Of a stretch of DNA of 5,748 nt, positions 1 through 5,437 are shown one piece after another. Location: positions 1-5,748 of the forward strand of contig CAMATS010000168.1 of NCBI GenBank assembly GCA_945861195.1. Direction: 5' to 3'. This stretch comes from Rhodoferax sp. OV413 (GTDB taxonomy: Bacteria; Pseudomonadota; Gammaproteobacteria; Burkholderiales; Burkholderiaceae_C). Position 1 is the first letter of the stretch. Each line of letters starts with the position of its first letter. The translations under genes and the position numbers were made by a program. Under the pieces are notes generated by a model. That model had not been told where the DNA came from. It searched no databases and was given only the letters and a program-made list of their open reading frames with translations.

Positions 1-716
1 GCACTGTCCATCAACCAGGCTGGCAGCCTCAGGTGGTAGGGCTGTCGGCTGACCTCGCCGGCATGCATGGCGGTGGCTAGCATCAAGCGCCCCACATCGG
101 CATCAGACAGCGCCACCATCAGCCGGGGCTCGAGCTGGGTGTTCCAGTATTCGCTTTGCAACAGGTGAGGCGACAACGCAGGAGATGACTCGAGCGCCTG
201 CTCCACCAATAAAGCGGTGGCGATATGCGCTGTGTGCCCGTCTAAACGGTGCGGACAGATCACCACGCGCGGCTTGTAGTCATCAAGCAGCACTTCGATG
301 CGCCGCACAGCGAGTTGCCACAGCACCGTGTTGGCGGCAGCATCAGCTGTTCGCACACCTTCGAGCCCCATGCCAGGGGCCTCGCCCGCACACATGAGGT
401 CAAAACCCAGCACCTGACAACTGGCCTGCAACTCGGTCCAACGCTCGGCCCGGCGCTCCAGCCGGCTGCCAAAAGTGAGCGCCACATTGACCACACGCCA
501 GCCCGATTCCTGACGCAAGCGCAAGGCCAAGCCGCCCACCAGCGCCTCGTCATCCGGGTGCGGTGAGAACACCAGGCAGACCGGGGCGCCTGGGCTGGCG
601 GTGGGCGCTGGTGACGGCTGAGCCAGCAAAGCCAACCCGGCTTGCTCGATCGAGGTTTCGAGCAGCCTGCGGTAGGCTGTGGCCCATGCATCAAAAGGTG
701 TTGGCGTGTGGGGCAT
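1..716 (-). CDS. PIG-L/LmbE family zinc-dependent deacetylase, C-terminus cut off by window edge
   Basis: Starts at the ATG read on the minus strand from 716 and stays open for 238 codons to the window edge, so the C-terminus is missing. Residues 53-57 read HPDDE after a hydrophobic strand (VCLVFSP), the hallmark metal-binding and catalytic-Asp motif of PIG-L/LmbE deacetylases. The second family motif lies at 155-164 (PHRLDGHTAH), with His156, Asp159, His161 and His164 as candidate metal or active-site residues. The family removes N-acetyl groups from GlcNAc-containing compounds (GlcNAc-PI, mycothiol and bacillithiol precursors, some antibiotics). No signal peptide is visible, so it is probably cytosolic. 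The frame has a stop 10 codons upstream with no ATG, GTG or TTG between, so ATG 716 is the only good start; the Shine-Dalgarno sequence is weak. It is transcribed away from the regulator and transporter. Family assignment is firm; the substrate is unknown, and a role on an acetamido sugar of the neighbouring pathway is inference. Confidence 0.5.
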   Translation of the reverse strand, partial: MPHTPTPFDAWATAYRRLLETSIEQAGLALLAQPSPAPTASPGAPVCLVFSPHPDDEALVGGLALRLRQESGWRVVNVALTFGSRLERRAERWTELQASCQVLGFDLMCAGEAPGMGLEGVRTADAAANTVLWQLAVRRIEVLLDDYKPRVVICPHRLDGHTAHIATALLVEQALESSPALSPHLLQSEYWNTQLEPRLMVALSDADVGRLMLATAMHAGEVSRQPYHLRLPAWLMDS

Positions 717-831
717 TAGGCACCAGCTCAGGCAGACTCGGGCAAGCTATCGCTCAGGGCCGCAAGCGCGCTGCTGAACATAGACTGGATAGGTGCTGCT
801 GACATAAGTGTGAAGATTAAACCGTAGCTGA

Positions 832-859
832 CCCCAATTAGACATTAGCCGCCCCAATT
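832..859. repeat. Direct repeat CCCCAATT, 20 bases apart
   Basis: CCCCAATT occurs at 832-839 and again at 852-859, so the copies are spaced 20 bases, about two helical turns. Flanks are similar but not identical (gaCCCCAATTaga versus cgCCCCAATTtaa). This could be a paired protein-binding site or chance; eight bases is short. Confidence 0.5.
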
Positions 860-865
860 TAACCT

Positions 866-879
866 AGGGTAAACACCCT
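866..879. promoter_or_regulatory. Inverted repeat AGGGT-AAAC-ACCCT
   Basis: Perfect 5-base arms around a 4-base centre in the divergent intergenic region. The GGT...ACC layout recalls operators of GntR-family regulators, but no factor can be assigned from sequence alone. Confidence 0.5.
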
Positions 880-885
880 GTTCAG

Positions 886-902
886 GCGCACATGATCTGC
901 GC
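886..902. promoter_or_regulatory. Inverted repeat GCGCA-N7-TGCGC
   Basis: Perfect 5-base arms separated by CATGATC. It lies between the other two inverted repeats and overlaps the spacer of the weak promoter candidate 881-910. It could be an operator half-site pair or part of a hairpin. Confidence 0.5.
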
Positions 903-915
903 ACAATAACAAGAC

Positions 916-926
916 ATGTCTGACAT
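916..926. promoter_or_regulatory. Candidate operator ATGTC-T-GACAT for the GntR/FCD regulator
   Basis: A perfect 5-1-5 palindrome, 38 bases before the regulator start. FCD-type GntR regulators such as LldR and PdhR typically bind short odd palindromes with GTC-N-GAC or GGT-N-ACC cores next to their own genes, and this site fits that shape. A second perfect palindrome, AGACATGTCT (912-921), overlaps it. Function as an autoregulatory site is inferred. Confidence 0.5.
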
Positions 927-964
927 CTGAACTCTAGCAACACCCACTCCCCCTTGACCTCATC

Positions 965-1675
965 GTGAAGAGTTTCACCCGACTGCCGGCATACCAATTA
1001 GCGACGACCGAGGTCAAGCGCTTCATTGAGCAGCATCAGCTCAAGGGCGGCGATCCACTGCCATCCGAGGCGGTTCTGTGCCAAGAGCTGGGCATGTCGC
1101 GTGCGTCTCTGCGCGAGGGCCTCAAATCCTTAGAGTCGTTGGGCATTATCCGCACCCGGCACGGCGAAGGCGTGTTCGTTGCGCATTTTTCCTTTGACCC
1201 GATCCTGCACAACCTGCCCTACTCGATTGCTGCGCAGGGCTCAAGTTTGCGCGAGTTGCTGCAAGTGCGTTGCTCGCTCGAGGTGGGCATGATTTCTCAG
1301 GTGGTGGCGAACATCGGCCCCTCTGATATCGATGAATTGAGTGAACTGGCCCAGCAGATGCTGCAGTGCAGCGAGCGCGGCGAGAGCTTTGCCGAACTCG
1401 ACCGGGCCTTTCACGCCACGCTGTTCCGCTGCTTGGACAACACCTTCCTGTTGAGCCTGGTCGATCTGTTTTGGCAGGTCTTCAACCGCTTGTCTGACCG
1501 TTTGCCTGTGCCTGATGCTATGGCGCAGCGCGCCACAGCGCAGGACCATCTGGCGGTCGCACAAATGGTGCAGTCCGGCGACGTGCAGGCACTGGAGCGT
1601 GCGCACCGCCACCATTTCAATGAAATTTCCCGCCGTCTTGACACGATGTATGCGCCGGTAGCCCGGCCGCACTGA
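965..1675 (+). CDS. GntR-family transcriptional regulator, FadR/FCD subfamily
   Basis: A 236-residue regulator of usual FCD-subfamily length. Residues about 9-72 form the winged helix-turn-helix: LPSE (32-35), the recognition region GMSRASLREGLKSLESLG (43-60) and the wing RHGEGVFV (65-72). Residues about 93-225 form the helical FCD effector domain. Asp146, His150, His195 and His217 match the Asp-x3-His ... His ... His set that binds a metal ion and, through it, carboxylate ligands in this subfamily. The start is GTG 965: the frame has a stop at 935-937 and no other start before the DNA-binding domain; there is no clear Shine-Dalgarno sequence. It lies directly ahead of the TRAP operon in the same direction, with 57 bases between. 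It probably represses the operon and itself, and the effector is probably the imported acid or a product (inference). E. coli NanR belongs to this family, but general similarity does not prove the same ligand. Confidence 0.5.
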   Translation: MKSFTRLPAYQLATTEVKRFIEQHQLKGGDPLPSEAVLCQELGMSRASLREGLKSLESLGIIRTRHGEGVFVAHFSFDPILHNLPYSIAAQGSSLRELLQVRCSLEVGMISQVVANIGPSDIDELSELAQQMLQCSERGESFAELDRAFHATLFRCLDNTFLLSLVDLFWQVFNRLSDRLPVPDAMAQRATAQDHLAVAQMVQSGDVQALERAHRHHFNEISRRLDTMYAPVARPH

Positions 1676-1692
1676 TGCTTTTTTTGCCAACC

Positions 1693-1714
1693 CTTTCGTA
1701 ACCCTTCCATAACC
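1693..1714. repeat. Imperfect 11-base tandem repeat upstream of the TRAP operon
   Basis: CTTTCGTAACC (1693-1703) is followed directly by CTTCCATAACC (1704-1714), matching at 9 of 11 positions. On the minus strand this gives two GGTTA-type elements one helical turn apart, 18-40 bases before the binding-protein start. E. coli NanR binds closely spaced direct GGTATA repeats, so a control site is possible but unproven. Confidence 0.5.
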
Positions 1715-1722
1715 GTACTACT

Positions 1723-1728
1723 AAGGAG
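1723..1728 (+). promoter_or_regulatory. Strong Shine-Dalgarno AAGGAG for the TRAP binding protein
   Basis: AAGGAG lies 4 bases before ATG 1733 and 7 bases before ATG 1736. Spacing favours the second ATG; the choice changes the protein by one N-terminal Met. It is the best ribosome site in the window, fitting the high output needed for a periplasmic binding protein. Confidence 0.5.
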
Positions 1729-1732
1729 ACTG

Positions 1733-2701
1733 ATGATGAAACCCTGGAAACCCCTCGCTGCCATACTGTCGCTTTGCGTCTCGGCTGCTGCATTGGCGCA
1801 GAACCTGACGCTGAGCTTGGGCACCCAATTGCCAGAGACCCATGTGGTCTATAAAGGCTTTCTGGAAATCAAGCGCAAACTTGAAGAGTCATCCAAAGGG
1901 ACCATGACCCTGAAGCTATTCCCGGGGTCGCAGCTGGGCGACTTCAAAGCCATGGTGGGCCAGGTGCAGGCCGGTGATCTCGACATCACCAATACCGGCT
2001 ACCCCGACATGAGCTACATCATCCCCGAGCTCAAGCTGATTGGCGCGCCTTATGTGATTTCAAGCTACGACCACCTTAAGGCCGTGCTCAAAGGCCCTTA
2101 TGGCCAGCGCATGGAGGCAAAGTTTCGCGAGAAGGGTGTGCATCTGATGGATGTCTGGTATGAGGGCACACGGCACACCACCGCCAACAAGCCGATCAAC
2201 TCCATGGCCGATCTCAAAGGCCTGAAAATGCGCACACCTAACGTGCCTTTTCTGATTGCCTATGCCCAAGCGGTCGGGGCAACGCCTGCCCCAGTAGCTT
2301 TCGCCGAGCTCTACCTGGCGCTGCAAACCAAACAGGTTGATGCGCAGGAAAACCCGCTGCCCACCATAGAGGCGGCCAAGGTCTACGAGGTACAAAAATA
2401 CATTGCCCTGACCGGCCATTTCATTGCCAGCTCAGCCATCTTGGTGGGCGACAAGGCGCTCAAGAAGCTCAACCCCACCCAAAAACAGTGGCTTGAAGAA
2501 GCCATCGTGGCGGGTGGCAAAGTTTCAACTGCTGGCGTGATGAAGAGCGAATCCGAGTTGGTGGCCTTCTTCAAGTCAAAAGGATTGACGGTCACCACGG
2601 TTGACACGGGTCCGTTCCGCGCCGCCATGAAGCCCTACCATGACCAACTTGAGGCCGAACTCGGCGCAGGCGAAATTCAGCGCATGATCGCAACCAAGTG
2701 A
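1733..2701 (+). CDS. TRAP transporter periplasmic solute-binding protein (DctP/SiaP family)
   Basis: A 322-residue protein of normal DctP-family length. Residues 1-22 are a Sec signal peptide: Met-Met-Lys, a hydrophobic core, and an ALA|Q cleavage site after Ala22. It binds the substrate in the periplasm and hands it to DctQM. From memory of Haemophilus influenzae SiaP, the C-lobe is very close: YEGTRHTT (143-150), LKMRTPN (164-170), FAELYLALQT (190-199), QENPL (205-209) and YEVQK. Arg147, Arg167, Asn170, Phe190 and Asn207 match SiaP Arg127, Arg147, Asn150, Phe170 and Asn187; Arg167 is the near-universal TRAP residue that pairs with the ligand carboxylate. In the N-lobe, SiaP Asp49, Glu67 and Arg70 align with Phe71, Gly89 and Asp92, so the sialic-acid contacts are not kept. 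The ligand is probably an organic or sugar acid; N-acetylneuraminate is uncertain. It heads the operon and has the best ribosome site. Two adjacent ATGs (1733, 1736) are possible starts. Confidence 0.5.
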   Translation: MMKPWKPLAAILSLCVSAAALAQNLTLSLGTQLPETHVVYKGFLEIKRKLEESSKGTMTLKLFPGSQLGDFKAMVGQVQAGDLDITNTGYPDMSYIIPELKLIGAPYVISSYDHLKAVLKGPYGQRMEAKFREKGVHLMDVWYEGTRHTTANKPINSMADLKGLKMRTPNVPFLIAYAQAVGATPAPVAFAELYLALQTKQVDAQENPLPTIEAAKVYEVQKYIALTGHFIASSAILVGDKALKKLNPTQKQWLEEAIVAGGKVSTAGVMKSESELVAFFKSKGLTVTTVDTGPFRAAMKPYHDQLEAELGAGEIQRMIATK

Positions 2702-2738
2702 GCTGATCCGAGCTGTCCAGATCTGCGTTGCAAACGCC

Positions 2739-3209
2739 ATGAAGCCCAGCCCCTATTCGCCAGAGGGAACGGTCAGCGCGATTTTTTTGATTGCCCTGAC
2801 CCTGCTCATCTTTCTACAAATTGCGAGCCGTTTAGGGCTGTTCCCAGGACTGGTGTGGACAGAGGAGCTGGTCCGCTGGCTGTGGGTCTGGATGGCCCTG
2901 ATGGGGGTGAGCGAGGCTGAGCGTACCAACCAACATATCCGCATGGAGATGATCCCCGAATTGTGGAGCCGGGCGGTTCGAAAAATCGTCTACCGGCTGA
3001 TCGATGCGGCCACCGGTGTGTTGGCTCTGTACATGGCATTTCTGGGGACAAAAGGCGTGATTCGCACTTGGCATGACGAGTCGGTGACCCTGTTTTTGTC
3101 TGACGCCGTACTGTATGCCGCGCTGCCCCTGGGTGCTGTCTTGTGGGCCTGGCGCTTGTTTCTGCGTGTGACTGGCAAGCAGCAAACCAACATGGCAGGA
3201 GCACCATGA
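2739..3209 (+). CDS. TRAP transporter small membrane subunit (DctQ family)
   Basis: A 156-residue inner-membrane protein with four hydrophobic segments at about 12-30, 44-60, 85-106 and 122-144, the normal DctQ arrangement. The family motif is clear: Trp40-Thr-Glu-Glu-Leu-Val-Arg46, then WVWMALMGVSEAER (49-62) and HIRMEM (66-71). DctQ partners the large subunit and helps dock the binding protein. It follows the binding-protein gene after 37 bases and overlaps dctM by four bases (ATGA), so the two membrane subunits are probably translationally coupled. ATG 2739 has no good Shine-Dalgarno sequence, and no ATG, GTG or TTG lies in frame upstream within the gap, so the start is accepted mainly because it gives a normal N-terminus before the first membrane helix. 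Family assignment is firm. Confidence 0.5.
   Translation: MKPSPYSPEGTVSAIFLIALTLLIFLQIASRLGLFPGLVWTEELVRWLWVWMALMGVSEAERTNQHIRMEMIPELWSRAVRKIVYRLIDAATGVLALYMAFLGTKGVIRTWHDESVTLFLSDAVLYAALPLGAVLWAWRLFLRVTGKQQTNMAGAP
3197..3200 (+). promoter_or_regulatory. Shine-Dalgarno AGGA that fixes the dctM start at 3206
   Basis: AGGA ends 5 bases before ATG 3206, which overlaps the dctQ stop as ATGA. This supports 3206 rather than the in-frame ATG at 3143 inside dctQ. Confidence 0.5.
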
Positions 3210-4483
3210 CGTTTCTGGCTTTTATCGTCACCTGGATGGTGCTGATCTTTGTCGGCATTCCAATCGCCGTTTCGATGATTCTGGTGTCGGTCGGCTACTT
3301 TCTGTACACCGGCATTGGCATTGGTTTTGCTGCACAACGCATCGTTGACGGCCTCAACAGTTTTCCGATTATTGCCGTGCCCCTGTTTATATTGGCCGCA
3401 AATATTTTCAATTCTTCGAGCATCACCAAAAACCTGTTTGGCTTTGCCACCCATCTGGTCGGCCACATACGAGGTGGTCTGGGTCATGTCAACATCTTGG
3501 CCAGTCTGTTCTTCTCTGGCATGTCAGGTTCAGCGGTGGCAGACGCGGGTGGCCTGGGAAAGATCGAGGCCGAGGCCATGCAAAAAGCCGGCTACCCCCA
3601 CGACCTGGCTGCGGCGCTGACAGCCGTCTCATCCATCCTGGGGCCGCTGGTGCCGCCGAGCATTCCGATGGTGGTCTATGGGGTGGTTTCGGGCGCTTCG
3701 ATTGGCGGCTTGTTTTTAGGCGGCATCGTGCCGGGCTTGCTTTGCACCGCAGCGATGATGATCATGCTTTATTTTGTCGCCGGACGGGTGAAGCTGCCGG
3801 TTCATGAACGAGCCACGTGGCGGCAAATTCGGTCCTCACTGATCGTCTCATTCCCAGCGCTTTTAACGCCAGTGGTGATTATTGGCGGCATCTTCAGCGG
3901 CATTTTTTCTCCAACTGAGGCGGCCGCGGTTACCGTGCTGTACGCGATCTTTATCGACCTGTTTTTCTACCATGAGCTGACCTGGCGCAAGCTGTGGGAT
4001 GCAATCTACGAAACAGCTGTCATGTCGTCCACCATCGGTCTGATCATAGGCGGCGTGTCGATGATGGGCGTCGTGATGGCGCGCGAAAAAGCACCCGAGC
4101 AAATTGCCTCGCTGCTGATGTCAGTGGCGAGCACGCCCACCGAGTTCATGTTTGCGGTGACAGTGTTGCTGTTGATCCTGGGCTGTTTTATTGAGGTTCT
4201 GGCCTTGCTGCTGGTGCTGGTGCCGTCGTTCATACCCTTGGCACTGCAATTCAACATTGACCCAGTGTATTTTGGTGTGAACATTATTTTTACTTTGATG
4301 ATCGGCACGCTCACGCCACCCATGGGCATGATCCTGTTCGTGGTGTCCAAGAGCCATGGCGTGGAGATGCACCGGCTGATCCGCGCCACCATCCCCTGGC
4401 TTATTCCCTTGATCATCGTGCAGATCCTGATGATTGTGTACCCGCCCTTCATCCTGGCCTTGCCCAGGCTGTTCATGTCCTGA
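3206..4483 (+). CDS. TRAP transporter large permease subunit (DctM family)
   Basis: A 425-residue integral membrane protein, the usual DctM length, with about a dozen hydrophobic segments. It forms the transport pathway of the ion-driven TRAP importer. Conserved family stretches are plain: PLFILAANIF (59-68), SGMSGSAVADAGGLG (104-118), GYPHDLAAALTAVSS (129-143), ILGPLVPPSIP (144-154), SPTEAAAV from about 235, and TPPMG near the C-terminus. The first and last of these belong to the inverted-repeat core of the DctM/IT fold. The frame is open upstream to ATG 3143, but starting there would add 21 hydrophilic residues encoded inside dctQ. ATG 3206 has its own AGGA and the ATGA overlap and begins directly in the first membrane helix. 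It is followed by the aldolase gene after 15 bases. The gene has AT-rich stretches (about 40% GC in 3361-3420), partly explained by Phe and Ile codons. Family assignment is firm; substrate is set by the binding protein. Confidence 0.5.
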   Translation: MTFLAFIVTWMVLIFVGIPIAVSMILVSVGYFLYTGIGIGFAAQRIVDGLNSFPIIAVPLFILAANIFNSSSITKNLFGFATHLVGHIRGGLGHVNILASLFFSGMSGSAVADAGGLGKIEAEAMQKAGYPHDLAAALTAVSSILGPLVPPSIPMVVYGVVSGASIGGLFLGGIVPGLLCTAAMMIMLYFVAGRVKLPVHERATWRQIRSSLIVSFPALLTPVVIIGGIFSGIFSPTEAAAVTVLYAIFIDLFFYHELTWRKLWDAIYETAVMSSTIGLIIGGVSMMGVVMAREKAPEQIASLLMSVASTPTEFMFAVTVLLLILGCFIEVLALLLVLVPSFIPLALQFNIDPVYFGVNIIFTLMIGTLTPPMGMILFVVSKSHGVEMHRLIRATIPWLIPLIIVQILMIVYPPFILALPRLFMS

Positions 4484-4498
4484 CCGATTGTTTTACCC

Positions 4499-5428
4499 AT
4501 GACCTCAACGCTCAAGCTCCACGGCATTGTTCCCCCCGTCGCCACGCCCTACGACCATGACGGGCAGATTGACCCCCAGGGTCTGCGTGCGGTGTTGCGC
4601 CACCTCATCGACGGCGGAGTGCACGGCCTGTTCGTGCTCGGCTCGACCAGCGAGTGCGTGTTCCTGAATGCGGCCCAGCGGGGACTGGTGATCGAGACTG
4701 CGGTGCAGGAGGCCGCCGGGCGCGTGCCAGTGCTGGTGGGCGTGATGGATGCCACCACCGACCACTGCATCGCGCATGGCCGCCAGGCCCAGGCCCTGGG
4801 CGCGCAGGCGCTAGTGCTGACCGCGCCCTATTACACCCGCACCAACCAGGCCGAGACCCTGGACCACTTCCGCTACGTGCGTGATGCGGTCGACCTGCCG
4901 GTGGTGGCCTACGATATTCCAGTCTGCGTGAACATCAAGCTGGCGCGCGACACCGTCAACACTCTGGCCCGTGAGAAGGTGGTGGTAGCGCTGAAAGACA
5001 GCAGCGGTGACGAGGGCGGCTTTCGCATGCTGCTGCAAGACCTGCAGGACCTGCCCCACTTCGCCCTGTTCACCGGCTCTGAGGTGGTGGCCGATGCGGC
5101 CCTGCTGGGTGGTGCGCACGGCATCGTGCCCGGCCTGGCCAATGTTGATCCGCAAGGCTATGTGCGCCTGTATGACCATGCCCGAGCCAGCCGCTGGCAA
5201 GAGGCCCGGGCCGAGCAGGACCGTTTGATTCGCCTGTTCCAGATGGTGTTCTTTGCGGCCAATGAACTCAGTGCCGGGGCCTCGGGGGTGGGTAGCTTCA
5301 AGACAGCACTCAAGCTCATGGGCCTGATCAAAAGCCATCACATGGGCAAGCCCAACCGGCCGCTGCCCCCTGCTTCGGTGGAGCGGGTGCGCCAGCACCT
5401 GATCGAGATGAATCTGCTGGCCGCCTAA
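4499..5428 (+). CDS. Class I aldolase/lyase of the DapA/N-acetylneuraminate lyase superfamily
   Basis: A 309-residue (beta/alpha)8-barrel enzyme of normal family length. Lys166 in ALKDSSGD (164-171) is the Schiff-base lysine and Tyr138 in VVAYDIP (135-141) the catalytic tyrosine. The carboxylate-binding GxTGE loop reads GSTSE (48-52), with Ser51 in place of the usual Gly. The family cleaves or forms 2-oxo acids: sialic-acid lyase gives pyruvate and N-acetylmannosamine; DapA makes hydroxy-tetrahydrodipicolinate; others dehydrate sugar acids. Against E. coli NanA from memory, Thr167, Asp191, Glu192 and Ser208, which contact the sugar, align with Ser168, Glu195, Val196 and Gly212. A standard sialic-acid lyase is therefore doubtful, and lysine biosynthesis is unlikely in this operon. 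The neighbouring nanE argues for release of an N-acylhexosamine. The start is ATG 4499, 15 bases after dctM, with no visible Shine-Dalgarno sequence; its N-terminus (LHGIVPPVATPYD) is typical. Superfamily is certain, substrate open. Confidence 0.5.
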   Translation: MTSTLKLHGIVPPVATPYDHDGQIDPQGLRAVLRHLIDGGVHGLFVLGSTSECVFLNAAQRGLVIETAVQEAAGRVPVLVGVMDATTDHCIAHGRQAQALGAQALVLTAPYYTRTNQAETLDHFRYVRDAVDLPVVAYDIPVCVNIKLARDTVNTLAREKVVVALKDSSGDEGGFRMLLQDLQDLPHFALFTGSEVVADAALLGGAHGIVPGLANVDPQGYVRLYDHARASRWQEARAEQDRLIRLFQMVFFAANELSAGASGVGSFKTALKLMGLIKSHHMGKPNRPLPPASVERVRQHLIEMNLLAA

Positions 5429-5431
5429 GGG
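5427..5431 (+). promoter_or_regulatory. Shine-Dalgarno AAGGG for nanE, overlapping the aldolase stop
   Basis: AAGGG begins inside the TAA stop of the aldolase gene and ends 6 bases before GTG 5438. It supports this GTG as the nanE start; the only codons between are GGG, CTA and GCA, none of them a start. Confidence 0.5.
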
Positions 5432-5437
5432 CTAGCA

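Larger units (their letters stand above)
717..964. promoter_or_regulatory. Divergent intergenic control region between deacetylase and GntR regulator
   Basis: This 248-base stretch holds no credible gene and is more AT-rich than its flanks between about 801 and 945. It must contain the start signals for both divergent genes. It carries a repeated CCCCAATT and three inverted repeats, listed separately. No strong sigma-70 promoter stands out. The best guess for the regulator is TTCAGG (881-886) and AATAAC (905-910), 18 bases apart, but both boxes match consensus poorly. Confidence 0.5.

Noticed and set aside
260..694. Minus-strand open frame of 144 codons
   Set aside because: It lies on the same strand as the deacetylase in another frame, and its product lacks family motifs; the true frame has HPDDE and runs unbroken from 716 to the edge.
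563..802. Plus-strand open frame of 79 codons reaching into the intergenic region
   Set aside because: Most of it is antisense to the deacetylase N-terminus, it has no clear ribosome site, and the product is compositionally biased with no recognisable domain.
881..910. Sigma-70 promoter TTCAGG-N18-AATAAC for the regulator
   Set aside because: The -35 box matches only 3 of 6 consensus positions and the -10 box 4 of 6; kept as a guess in the region note rather than called.
1654..1685. Possible terminator after the regulator: GCCGG-TAGC-CCGGC followed by seven T
   Set aside because: The stem is only 5 bases and lies inside the coding region, and the T run begins 11 bases after it, so it does not have the form of an intrinsic terminator.
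3143..3205. Upstream ATG extending dctM by 21 residues
   Set aside because: The extension is encoded inside dctQ and is hydrophilic; ATG 3206 has AGGA at good spacing and the ATGA overlap usual for coupled TRAP subunits.
4006..4545. Minus-strand open frame of 179 codons opposite dctM
   Set aside because: It is antisense to a strongly conserved permease, crosses the dctM/aldolase junction and shows no family motif or ribosome site.
4811..5398. Minus-strand open frame of 195 codons opposite the aldolase gene
   Set aside because: Long antisense frames are common in GC-rich coding DNA; the plus strand carries the Lys166 and Tyr138 motifs and full-length conservation.
4499..5428. Calling this gene dapA (lysine biosynthesis) or nanA outright
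   Set aside because: The operon context does not fit lysine synthesis, and the sugar-contact residues of sialic-acid lyase are not kept, so only the superfamily is named.
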